In this document: positions 26,290 to 33,665 of the stretch, one piece after another
Numbering within the stretch: the first letter of the stretch is position 1
How the letters are laid out: the number at the start of each line of letters is the position of its first letter
Assembly (NCBI RefSeq): GCF_000445065.1
Contig: NZ_ATHO01000128.1
Location: 1 to 39,038 of the forward strand
Source: Sphingobium quisquiliarum P25
Lineage (GTDB): Bacteria > Pseudomonadota > Alphaproteobacteria > Sphingomonadales > Sphingomonadaceae
DNA length: 39,038 nt
Direction of reading: 5' to 3'
Position numbers and translations under genes: made by a program
The notes under the pieces: model-generated
The model's input: only the letters and a program-made list of their open reading frames with translations
What the model was told of the DNA's origin: nothing
The model's database searches: none

Positions 26290-27516
26290 ATGCGCATAAA
26301 CTGCATCGTTGGACCTTTCCTGCCACTGCCGCCCATAATGGGTGGAGCTTGTGAAAAAATCTTCTATGCCCTTTGTGAAGAATTCGCGCGGCGGGGTCAT
26401 GATGTGACCATGATCTCACGGGCATATGGCGAATTTCCCCGTGAGGAAGTCATCAACGGCGTCCGTCATCTACGTGTCCGTTCGCGCGACATGCCCAGGA
26501 ACAAGATCATCTTCCGGCTGGCCGACATTCTCTATGCATGGCGAATTCGCAAAGCGATGCCCCAAGCGGACGTCACCATTACCAATAGCGTGTCGGCGCC
26601 AGTCATCATTCCGCGTCATAAGGCAGGCAAGATCTATGTTGATGTTGCGCGTTACCCAAAGGGGCAGATGGCGCTCTATAGTCGCGTCGATCGGCTGCAA
26701 TGCTGCTCCAGCCACATCGCGAGGGCGGTGATTGAGCAGACGCCTTCGGTCGCTCATCTGGTGAAAGCCATCCCCAATGCGCTGACCAGCGTCTTCGCGC
26801 GGGAGGCGGAAGCGCCTTTGTCGCTGGAGAAGGAAAAGCAAATCGTGTTTGTCGGCCGGGTTGCGCGAGAGAAGGGCATTCATTTGCTGATCCGCGCCTT
26901 CGCTCTGCTGTCGCGCCGGTATCCTGATTGGCGGCTGGTCGTCGTTGGACCACATCTGGAAAGTCAGGGTGGAGACGGGGAAGCATTCATGGCAGAATTG
27001 AAACAGCAGGCGCAGGATTCGGGGGCGCCCATCGACTTTACGGGACCGGTGTTCGATCAGCAGAAACTGGCCGATCATTTCCGGCGCTCGGCGCTTTTTG
27101 TTTACCCGTCCGTAGCCGAACTGGGCGAAGCCTTTCCTGTCGCGCCGCTGGAGGCGATGGCATGTGGCTGTGCACCCATCGTGTCGGACCTCGGTTGCTT
27201 CGAGGATGCGATAACGCCGGGCGTGCATGGCCTAAGCTTCGATCATCGTGACCCGACCGGAGAACCCCTGGCGCAGGCGCTCGAAAAGCTCATGCTGGAC
27301 GAAGCCCTCCGGCGGCGCTTCGCCGAAGCTTCCAAAGCCAAGAGCCAGGAATATGTGCCTGAGCGGGTCGCCCAGCTTTTCCTTGAGGATTTCTCGGTCC
27401 TCACCGGCATGCCTGTGGATGGAGGCATGAGGCATGCGGCGGTCCCCGTGCGACGCGAACCGATCGCGGCGCCAGCCATTGCTACGGCTCAATTCAGTGG
27501 GGTGCGCCCGTCATGA
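26290..27516 (+). CDS. Family 4 glycosyltransferase
   Basis: This 408-residue GT-B protein has an N-terminal MRINCIVGPFLPLPPIMGGA glycine loop. Its GT4 donor domain has IVFVGRVAREKGIHLLIRAF and the E-x7-E motif in ELGEAFPVAPLEAMACGC. It probably adds one sugar of the EPS unit with retention of configuration. The last 30 residues are Ala/Pro-rich and poorly conserved-looking. It lies 4 bases after the acetyltransferase gene. Its stop overlaps the ATG of the AGE-family gene as ATGA, so the two should be translated together. Confidence 0.87.
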   Translation: MRINCIVGPFLPLPPIMGGACEKIFYALCEEFARRGHDVTMISRAYGEFPREEVINGVRHLRVRSRDMPRNKIIFRLADILYAWRIRKAMPQADVTITNSVSAPVIIPRHKAGKIYVDVARYPKGQMALYSRVDRLQCCSSHIARAVIEQTPSVAHLVKAIPNALTSVFAREAEAPLSLEKEKQIVFVGRVAREKGIHLLIRAFALLSRRYPDWRLVVVGPHLESQGGDGEAFMAELKQQAQDSGAPIDFTGPVFDQQKLADHFRRSALFVYPSVAELGEAFPVAPLEAMACGCAPIVSDLGCFEDAITPGVHGLSFDHRDPTGEPLAQALEKLMLDEALRRRFAEASKAKSQEYVPERVAQLFLEDFSVLTGMPVDGGMRHAAVPVRREPIAAPAIATAQFSGVRPS

Positions 27517-28679
27517 AAGCAACGAATGAAAGGCTGAAGTGCGCTGCGCAATGGGCCGAGGACTGGTTATTCGACCACGCTCTGCCCCTATGGTGCGAGG
27601 CTGGTCATGATCGCGAGGCTGGCGGGTTCCATGACCGGCTCGACATGGATGGCCATCCGGTTGATCTGCCTAAGCGGCTGCGCGTGCAGGCGCGGCAGAT
27701 ATATGTCTTCGGCCAAGCTGGAGCGATGGGCTGGAATGGTGACTGGCGCGGCGCAATGCGCGCTGGCCTGGCATTTCTGGACGCCTATCGTCGCCCGGAC
27801 GGCTTGTATCGAGCCGCAGTCGCGCGCGACGGGACCGTGGTCGAGGATACAGCCGACCTTTACGATCAGGCCTTCGTCCTGTTCGCGCTGGCAGCCGCGC
27901 AGCGCGCATTTCCTGACGAGCCGGGGCATGAGGAACAGGCAATCCGTTTGCTGTCGCTGTTGATCCAGCACTATGCCCATCCCAAAGGCGGCTTTATCGA
28001 AATAGATGGGCGGACCGGGCTCCGTTCCAACCCGCATATGCACATGCTGGAGGCGATGATCGCCTGGACGGAGCTGTCGCCCGGTTCGATAATGGAACGG
28101 ATCGCAGGCGGGCTGACTGCGCTGGCGCTCGACCGGATGATAGACGGATCGACAGGCTCAGTAGGCGAGTATTTCGATGCCGAGTGGCGGCCCCAGTGCG
28201 ATGACAGCGGCTGCATCCGCGAGCCAGGGCATCAGTTTGAATGGGCGTTTCTCTTGAGTGAAGCCGAACGGCTGCTGGGTTTCGATACCCAGCTCGTCAG
28301 CGCCAGCTTGTATCAATTCGGCAGGCGCTGGGGCGTTTGCGATGGTCGTGTGCTTTTTTCAGTAGACCCAAGCGGAAGATCGATCGATGCATCGTCGCGC
28401 CTCTGGGCGCAGACTGAACGGCTGCGCACCGCAATCGTTCGTCAGTGCGAGGACGACGCGATCGAAAGCTTCGAGTGTATTCGCGCTTTCCTGAATGTGC
28501 GTACGCCCGGCCTCTGGCATGACCGGATGACGGCCGGAGGCGAATGGGTGCTGGAAGCAGCACCTGCCTCCTCCCTCTACCACATCATGACCGGCTTTAC
28601 GGCATTGATTGGAGAGGAGGCCATTTCGCCGGTGAAGATGGTTCCGCAGCAGGATGTCAGGATCAGGAACGGCTTGTGA
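27513..28679 (+). CDS. AGE-superfamily sugar epimerase/isomerase
   Basis: The 388-residue protein is an (alpha/alpha)6-barrel enzyme of the N-acylglucosamine 2-epimerase / mannose-6-phosphate isomerase-like group. Characteristic segments in order are KRLRVQARQIYVFGQAG, DLYDQAFVLFALAAAQ, SNPHMHMLEAMIAW, EPGHQFEWAFLL with the conserved His, and SLYHIMTGFTAL near the end. Members interconvert glucose/mannose-type sugars or GlcNAc/ManNAc. In a locus that needs GDP-mannose for Gmd and has no manA, it may help supply mannose; this is inference. It is coupled by ATGA to the GT4 gene and by GTGA to the small membrane protein gene behind it. Confidence 0.88.
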   Translation: MKATNERLKCAAQWAEDWLFDHALPLWCEAGHDREAGGFHDRLDMDGHPVDLPKRLRVQARQIYVFGQAGAMGWNGDWRGAMRAGLAFLDAYRRPDGLYRAAVARDGTVVEDTADLYDQAFVLFALAAAQRAFPDEPGHEEQAIRLLSLLIQHYAHPKGGFIEIDGRTGLRSNPHMHMLEAMIAWTELSPGSIMERIAGGLTALALDRMIDGSTGSVGEYFDAEWRPQCDDSGCIREPGHQFEWAFLLSEAERLLGFDTQLVSASLYQFGRRWGVCDGRVLFSVDPSGRSIDASSRLWAQTERLRTAIVRQCEDDAIESFECIRAFLNVRTPGLWHDRMTAGGEWVLEAAPASSLYHIMTGFTALIGEEAISPVKMVPQQDVRIRNGL

Positions 28680-28960
28680 TCATCCTCTTATGCGGGACCG
28701 CCATAATCTGGGTTGCCGGTGCTTGCCACCTATGGAAGCAGCAAAGTCAGTCGGCGAAGCTTGTCTCGATCAACTGGACTGATCGCGCGATAGCCTTGAT
28801 GTGGCTGCCTTTGTTCTTGCCCTTCGTCCTGATCACGCTGATCGCTTCGATGAAACAGCCGAAAAAGCGAATGCGGCCGCGAAAGCAAAGCCGTTCGCGC
28901 CTGTTAAGTCATTCTAAACCTGTCCCGGATAGGAGAAAGAGAGGCTTTTTCCGGGGCTGA
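28676..28960 (+). CDS. Small basic membrane protein, GTG start
   Basis: This 94-residue frame begins with GTG at 28676, which overlaps the AGE-gene stop as GTGA and has AGGA seven bases upstream. Two hydrophobic helices are evident: IILLCGTAIIWVAGACHLW and IALMWLPLFLPFVLITLIAS. The C-terminal 35 residues are strongly basic (many Arg/Lys) and should lie in the cytoplasm. I recognise no family. Tight coupling to EPS genes on one side, and only two bases to the next small gene on the other, supports a real gene in the EPS operon. It is easily missed because of its start codon. Confidence 0.65.
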   Translation: MIILLCGTAIIWVAGACHLWKQQSQSAKLVSINWTDRAIALMWLPLFLPFVLITLIASMKQPKKRMRPRKQSRSRLLSHSKPVPDRRKRGFFRG

Positions 28961-28962
28961 AC

Positions 28963-29193
28963 ATGAAACATGTAAAGATTGCGAGCGGTTCGCCCCATGA
29001 AGGGTCCGTCTCCGAGCTTCAGGTGGTGAATGCCGCGCCTGGGGGCGCATCGGCCCTTGCGGATTGGCAGCATTTTTCGGACCCGTTATCTCATGGCGAG
29101 CGCTTTATCCGGGCTGTGTCACGCGCGGCTGGGATCGCCGCCCTGCTCGGTGGCGCGGCCGTTACCCTGTTCGCCTTGCCGCGGTTCTTCTGA
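28963..29193 (+). CDS. Small single-pass membrane protein
   Basis: This 76-residue protein has a polar N-terminal half and one hydrophobic segment close to the C-terminus (AAGIAALLGGAAVTLFALP), so it is probably a tail-anchored inner-membrane protein. It starts two bases after the preceding stop, with GGGG six bases before the ATG. No family is recognised. Its last 75 bases overlap, tail to tail, the VanZ-like gene on the other strand. It appears to be the last gene of the plus-strand EPS unit. Confidence 0.6.
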   Translation: MKHVKIASGSPHEGSVSELQVVNAAPGGASALADWQHFSDPLSHGERFIRAVSRAAGIAALLGGAAVTLFALPRFF

Positions 29194-29553
29194 TCGCCGC
29201 GAGAGCGCTTGGCGCCTCAGGACGAAGGTCACGCAGGATTGCGCTAGCAATATCAGCAAGGGGCAGGCAAAGGTCGCCACGATGTCCATACTCGTGTCGG
29301 TCCAACGCCAGGAACCATAGGTGATCCGATCCAGCCATTCATTAAGTGCTTCGGCGGCCACAAGGACTGCCAAAGGGGGCAGGCTGTGAAAAGGCTTTCG
29401 CAGCGCCCAGGCGCTTCCGAACCATAGGGCTAGGCCTACGACAACATGCGCCATCTTGTCACTGCCGAACAGTCCGACGACCCAGCCGACAAGCTGCTGG
29501 TAAAGGGCGACATATTCCATGATCAGGGGGCCGCGTAATTTGCGGCGCTCCAT
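29119..29553 (-). CDS. VanZ-like small membrane protein
   Basis: The 144-residue product has about three to four membrane helices. The pattern FGSDKMAHVVVGLALWFG, then an acidic LVAAEALNEWLDR, then TDTSMDIVATFACPL matches the D-K-x-x-H, E and D-x-x-A landmarks of VanZ-family proteins. Such proteins are frequent in EPS loci (sometimes fused or next to export genes), where their task is not known. The start at 29553 is chosen because AGGA lies four bases before it; an ATG at 29520 is an alternative, and the frame is open up to 29688 without homology. The hydrophilic Arg/Glu-rich tail overlaps the gene at 28963-29193. Confidence 0.65.
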   Translation of the reverse strand: MERRKLRGPLIMEYVALYQQLVGWVVGLFGSDKMAHVVVGLALWFGSAWALRKPFHSLPPLAVLVAAEALNEWLDRITYGSWRWTDTSMDIVATFACPLLILLAQSCVTFVLRRQALSRRSEEPRQGEQGNGRATEQGGDPSRA

Positions 29554-29694
29554 CGCATCCTGCGTTGCAGGACGGGCCGATGAACTGCGCGGATCAATCG
29601 AAGTCCTGCGGATTGACTGGACATCGAAGCATGTCCAATTGTGCGCGCAGCAGCGAGAGGTGCGCACCGGTCGCGAGCAGTCCGGCACACCACA

Positions 29695-30039
29695 ATGACG
29701 GAAAGGAAGATGGGCGCAAACGCCATTATATCAATCATGCCGGAAGGGGATGATTTGATCTGTATGCTGGACAATGGGCAAGGGCTTGTTGTCGATTGGC
29801 GTCAGGCATGGACCTATCGCCGGGCCGAGGATGGTGACGATGCGCTGGCCATCGCAAGGCGCGCTTATGAGATGGCTCCCGATCTTTTTTCTCCTGCCGG
29901 TTTGTCAACGCCAGCCGATACCCGCACGAGGCTTCGGCACCGTCGCGCATTGGCTGGAATCGCGTCCAGAATATGCAGGGCCGGCGCGCCGATATTGGCT
30001 TCAATCGCGGGAGCGCGACGCGCTGACAAAAAGGAATAG
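29695..30039 (+). CDS. Hypothetical protein
   Basis: This 114-residue frame includes an acidic, compact-looking first half (IMPEGDDLICMLDNGQGLVVDWRQAW and on), then an Arg/Ala-rich tail with no membrane helix of clear strength. I recognise no family. The ATG at 29695 is weak; one at 29710 sits just behind GGAAAGGA. Codon choice in the first half looks like that of real genes nearby, but an antisense frame (29735-30061) is also open, so the call is tentative. It lies convergent with the initiating transferase gene. Confidence 0.4.
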   Translation: MTERKMGANAIISIMPEGDDLICMLDNGQGLVVDWRQAWTYRRAEDGDDALAIARRAYEMAPDLFSPAGLSTPADTRTRLRHRRALAGIASRICRAGAPILASIAGARRADKKE

Positions 30040-30057
30040 GCGTTTGAGCTAGGCTTT

Positions 30058-30092
30058 CCACAAGGCTTCGCCCTCAGTAGGCGTTCTTGTGG
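30058..30092 (-). terminator. Hairpin spanning the stop codon of the initiating transferase
   Basis: CCACAAG (30058-30064) pairs with CTTGTGG (30086-30092), and inside it CGCC (30069-30072) pairs with GGCG (30080-30083). The stop codon (30074-30076) lies in the loop. No T-run follows on the minus strand, so it may be an mRNA 3' stabilising structure or a weak terminator. Confidence 0.4.
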
Positions 30093-31474
30093 ACCAAGAC
30101 CTTGAAGGTCTTGAGGATGATCATGACTTCGCGCAGCAGCGACCAGTCGTGAAGATATTCCAGATCCGCCCTCAATCGATTTTCAAGGTCTTCGATCTTC
30201 TCGGTAGCGCCGCGGAAGCCGCGCACCTGCGCAAGTCCCGTCATGCCGGGCTTTAGCGCATGGCGGCGCCAATAATTCTGGCTCACCTCCCAGAACAGCT
30301 TGCGATCGGCGGTGGACGCCAGCGCGTGCGGGCGCGGGCCGACGATGCTCATGTCGCCCAGAAGAACGTTGAATAACTGGGGCAGTTCATCGATGCTGGT
30401 CCGGCGGATGAAGCGACCAACGCGGGTGATGCGGTCATCGGAGCGGCTGGCCGAAAGAGATCCGTCGTTATCGGACGTCTCAACCCGCATGCTGCGAAAC
30501 TTCGCGATCTTGAACAACCGGTTGCCAAGGCCAACCCGGTTCTGGAAGAACAGGACAGGCCCTGGACTTTCCAGCTTGATCGCGATCGAAACCAGGATGA
30601 ACAAAGGGCTGAGCAGCAATATCGCGGGGGCCGTGAGGGCCAGGTCGAACAGCCGCTTCTGTAGTCGATCGGACATGTTGAGCGGTCCCTTCGACACGAT
30701 ATGGGTGTCGCTGTCGAAGCAGCGGCCTATGCCGAGCACGCCCGCGTTGCTGTCGTCCATCAGCATTATTTCACCCTGCACCGCTGCCCCCTGGAGCACG
30801 ATCGTCCAGGCGGAACGCCGCTCCGCCGGGCAAGCCACGACGACCCGGTCGAAGGTGCGAAGCCACCGGCCGAGGCGATTGAGCATATAGGGATCGCTAA
30901 GATCAGGTCCGAGCTTGTGCAGGTCCGCATCCAGTATCTCCGTTCGGGGAAGCCGGTCGCGCGGGACGCCATCGCTGATGATCAGTTCGTTGGTCAGCTT
31001 GCCGCCCGCGCGGGAGAGCGCATGTAAACTGAACGGCTTTCGCAAGGCTGGAAGGACTATTGCGCTGCACAAAATCGCGATCGCAAAGGGTAGCCGCGTG
31101 ACGCTCTCGCTGACCTGGGCGAAATAGAGCACGCATTGCACCGCCAGCATCGTCAGTCCGATATTCAGCGCTGCCTTCACAGCCGCCTGCAATGGTTGAG
31201 TCAATGCTCGCAAGGAATAGGCGTTACTGTTGACTGCCGCGCCTACATAGATGGGAACGACCATGGCCACCAAATTGATCGCATCCCGGTTGAACCACCC
31301 ATCGTGAAACAATCCTTCCGCCAGGATCAGCAGCGCGGTGAGGCAAATACAGTCAAGCAGGAGCAATTCGACATAGAGATGCCAGCGTATTTCACTCTTC
31401 GACCGCCGCAGCGGGAGAAGATCGCGGGTCTGAGCAGCACTCCTGATGTCATTCAGCAGATACACTAAAACCAT
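30074..31474 (-). CDS. Undecaprenyl-phosphate sugar-1-phosphate transferase (WcaJ/GumD-like)
   Basis: This 466-residue enzyme starts each repeat unit by moving a sugar-1-phosphate (glucose or galactose type) to undecaprenyl phosphate. The N-terminal third has about four membrane helices, followed by a cytoplasmic Rossmann-like region. A fifth hydrophobic segment (LFDLALTAPAILLLSPLFIL) then leads into the catalytic bacterial-sugar-transferase domain, with KIAKFRSMR and DELPQLFNVLLGDMSIVGPR near residues 385-405. Together these define the polyprenyl hexose-1-phosphate transferase family. The ATG at 31474 has GAGGG directly before it; a GTG nine bases on has better spacing and may be used. With GalU in the locus, UDP-glucose is the likely donor. 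Confidence 0.93.
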   Translation of the reverse strand: MVLVYLLNDIRSAAQTRDLLPLRRSKSEIRWHLYVELLLLDCICLTALLILAEGLFHDGWFNRDAINLVAMVVPIYVGAAVNSNAYSLRALTQPLQAAVKAALNIGLTMLAVQCVLYFAQVSESVTRLPFAIAILCSAIVLPALRKPFSLHALSRAGGKLTNELIISDGVPRDRLPRTEILDADLHKLGPDLSDPYMLNRLGRWLRTFDRVVVACPAERRSAWTIVLQGAAVQGEIMLMDDSNAGVLGIGRCFDSDTHIVSKGPLNMSDRLQKRLFDLALTAPAILLLSPLFILVSIAIKLESPGPVLFFQNRVGLGNRLFKIAKFRSMRVETSDNDGSLSASRSDDRITRVGRFIRRTSIDELPQLFNVLLGDMSIVGPRPHALASTADRKLFWEVSQNYWRRHALKPGMTGLAQVRGFRGATEKIEDLENRLRADLEYLHDWSLLREVMIILKTFKVLVHKNAY

Positions 31475-32052
31475 CCCTCGGATCGTGGATCCGATCAGCT
31501 ATGGTGTTCAGCCATCCTCTCCAATTATTCACCGGATGAATATTCAGCCATGGAGGTTATGAGTTTCAATCCCATTTCCCTCGATCGCGTCGCATGACGC
31601 CATCCGGTATCGCTATTCTTCCTTATGGCGCGACCATATGAGTTTTCTGCAATAGCGGCGCATCACCTATGGGCGGTGAGCGACGAAACATCATGTTACT
31701 GATTCGTTCACATAACAAATGATCGTATATGGAATATCTTGGAGATGCTTTAGTGCAAGTGCAATATCGACAATCAAACCAAAATAGCCCGGCTGTCTGT
31801 ATTTGAGACGTTCTATCCTTCGTTATCCGCTGATTCACATTGACAGCATGAGCCGAATCATAGCAGCTTTATGACGCACTGCACTATAAATCCCGTTGGA
31901 AATTGTTCTGCGTTTAAAAGCGCGCGCCTGTTTTGTGCGTTTTAAGATAGGGGGCCGCTGTTCCTTCTTACTTGGCTCGGAACGACTGCTCTTTGGAAAC
32001 TCAATCAACACAGGCTGCATCGTTGCGGCCACTTGCAACGTGAGGATTCAAG
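31475..32052. promoter_or_regulatory. Divergent regulatory spacer between EPS initiation and the Fap-like operon
   Basis: No gene is supported in these 578 bases, which are AT-richer than the flanks. It must contain promoters for the minus-strand transferase and the plus-strand secreted-protein operon. Near the transferase there is a dyad TATTCA (31526-31531) / TGAATA (31537-31542) and a 9-base direct repeat TTCAGCCAT (31507-31515 and 31543-31551). A further dyad TCACC (31663-31667) / GGTGA (31675-31679) lies mid-spacer. The downstream gene has GAGGA six bases before its ATG. Confidence 0.5.
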
Positions 32053-32592
32053 ATGGCTTTCAGGTTCAACGTCCTTTCCGCCATGACCATGGTGCTCACC
32101 GGAATCCCCGGCGTGGCCGCCGCTCAAGCTCCAATCAGTCTTGAGGCAGGCATCAGCCAGAATGCGGGTTCAAACAGCCAGGCCGGAAGCGACGCTCATG
32201 CCACCGGCAACAGCAACGCGGATGTCATCAACCAGGCCTCTTCCGCGAATACTGTAAATACGGACATCGGCAACAATGCGACGGCCACGGCGACCAGCAA
32301 CGGTGTCCTTGATAACAGTATCGACAACAGCCAGGACAGCAGCTCGCATATGATCATCATGGCGATACAGGACTTGTCGACTGTTACGACCAATAGCGGC
32401 GTGAGTGTCGAAGGTTCGGCCACGCAGTCAACGCCCGCGATCCGCACGGGCGATAATGTAGTGAGCGGGGCAAGCTTCGCCAACTTCGCCGGTGTCCTGA
32501 ACAACGGTTGGAACAGCGGCCTCGCTTCCAACGCGCTCGCGGGGACGAACATCGCGGCGCAGGGAAACACGACGGTGGGGCGCGGCAACTGA
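32053..32592 (+). CDS. Secreted Asn/Ser-rich protein, candidate amyloid subunit (FapB/FapC-like)
   Basis: This 179-residue protein has a Sec signal peptide ending near GVAAAQA (about residue 26). The mature part is dominated by Asn, Ser, Ala, Thr and Gly, with no Cys and few charges. Loosely repeated stretches include ISQNAGSNSQAGSDAHATG, ANTVNTDIGNNATATATSNG and NSGLASNALAGTNIAAQGN. This composition is that of curlin- and FapB/C-type fibril proteins, in which Asn/Gln/Ala/Gly repeats stack in a beta-solenoid. The Fap C-x-C motif is absent. It is the first gene of a five-gene unit whose later genes look like fapD, fapE and fapF. GAGGA lies six bases before the ATG. The amyloid role is inferred from composition and context. 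Confidence 0.65.
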   Translation: MAFRFNVLSAMTMVLTGIPGVAAAQAPISLEAGISQNAGSNSQAGSDAHATGNSNADVINQASSANTVNTDIGNNATATATSNGVLDNSIDNSQDSSSHMIIMAIQDLSTVTTNSGVSVEGSATQSTPAIRTGDNVVSGASFANFAGVLNNGWNSGLASNALAGTNIAAQGNTTVGRGN

Positions 32593-32593
32593 C

Positions 32594-32956
32594 ATGCGTC
32601 TGTTCTCCAGCCGCAATAATTTGCTCGCCGCAGCGCTGCTCGGCGGCGGTGTACTTTTACCTCAGCCTGGGCGGGCCGCGGATGGGCCAGATGCGGATAA
32701 GACGGCTACAGGCCAGCCGCTGAGTGAAGCGGAATTGGACATTAATCGCGGCGGGCAAACCATCGTTTCCGGCAGTCAGGTGCTCACATCCGTTCTTTCC
32801 GGCAACAGCTTGAAAGGCGACTATAGCGCCGGGGCGATTAGTCTGAGCGGCGAGGCATTGTCCAACTTCAACGGCATCGGCAATTTCGCAATCAATACAG
32901 GAGCGCAGGTCAGCCTCCAGACGGCGGTGAACCTTACCATCAATGTTCACCCCTAG
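32594..32956 (+). CDS. Small secreted protein with double-glycine leader-like motif
   Basis: The 120-residue protein has a signal peptide (cleavage about residue 28, after LPQPGRA). A short polar segment leads to LSEAELDINRGG (43-54), which looks like the double-glycine leader motif cut by C39 peptidases. The part after the Gly-Gly is small, non-charged and rich in Ser, Gly, Asn and Leu, ending ALSNFNGIGNFAINTGAQ and more beta-prone residues. It echoes the C-terminal part of the preceding protein (ASFANFAGVLNNGWNSG). It is a second candidate fibril subunit or nucleator (FapA/B-like). It starts one base after the preceding stop and overlaps the peptidase gene by 14 bases. Confidence 0.65.
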   Translation: MRLFSSRNNLLAAALLGGGVLLPQPGRAADGPDADKTATGQPLSEAELDINRGGQTIVSGSQVLTSVLSGNSLKGDYSAGAISLSGEALSNFNGIGNFAINTGAQVSLQTAVNLTINVHP

Positions 32957-33665
32957 GCGCCTGTCCCTCTTTGCCGCGGTGTCCAGCCTGCCGATAGCGG
33001 CTCCGGTCGTGCAGGCGCAGGTCCGGCTGGACAGCGATGGTGGACGTCCCGCCGTTTCGGTTCTGAGCTGGCGGGACATGCCGTTCCGCAGGGTGGTGCG
33101 CCAACGCTACGACTTCAGCTGCGGATCGGCGGCGATAGCGACGCTGCTCAGCTACCATTATGTACGCCCCACGCCTGAGCGAGCGGTTTTCTTGTCCATG
33201 TGGGAGGAGGGGGATCAGGCCAAGATTCGCAAGCTTGGCTTTTCCATGCGGGACATGAAGCTTTACCTGGAGAGTATCGGGTTGCGCGCCGAAGGCTTTC
33301 GCCTCACGCCGGTTCAGTTGCGGCGATTGGGGCAGCCCGGAATCGTTATTCTGGACATCAAAGGTTACAAGCATTTCGTCGTTGTGAAGGGCGTCCGTGG
33401 CGAAGAGGTGCTTGTCGGTGATCCGATGCTGGGGCTGAAAATCTATTCCTTCTCCGACTTCTCCGCGATGTGGAACGGGATATTTCTGGCGGTGCTCTCA
33501 CCGGCTTCTGCGCATCCCCCGCTCTACAATCTCGCGGCCGAATGGGAGAACCGCCTGCGCGCGCCAGTCAGGGAAGTGGGGCGGCCCGCGGCCATCACCG
33601 ATCTCCTCCACCGTTTGCCTCCGCTTTATCAAATCAGCTCGTCCATTAACGCGGTCTCGCCATGA
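32943..33665 (+). CDS. Periplasmic C39-like cysteine peptidase (FapD-like)
   Basis: This 240-residue protein has a signal peptide (cleavage near APVVQA, residue 25) and then a papain-like C39 peptidase domain. The oxyanion Gln54 and catalytic Cys60 are in VRQRYDFSCGSAAIATLL. The His is in KHFVVVKG (His144) and the Asp in LVGDPMLG (Asp160), so the active site looks intact. There is no ABC-transporter part, unlike bacteriocin exporters. In Pseudomonas, FapD has the same architecture and processes Fap components in the periplasm. Neighbouring proteins at 32594 and 33662 carry double-glycine motifs that would suit it. It overlaps the genes on both sides. Confidence 0.85.
   Translation: MFTPRRLSLFAAVSSLPIAAPVVQAQVRLDSDGGRPAVSVLSWRDMPFRRVVRQRYDFSCGSAAIATLLSYHYVRPTPERAVFLSMWEEGDQAKIRKLGFSMRDMKLYLESIGLRAEGFRLTPVQLRRLGQPGIVILDIKGYKHFVVVKGVRGEEVLVGDPMLGLKIYSFSDFSAMWNGIFLAVLSPASAHPPLYNLAAEWENRLRAPVREVGRPAAITDLLHRLPPLYQISSSINAVSP

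Noticed and set aside
31840..31845. TTGACA as a -35 box for the Fap-like operon
   Set aside because: At spacings of 15 to 18 bases there is no -10-like hexamer (TAGCAG, AGCAGC and GCAGCT are found), so a promoter is not supported at that place.
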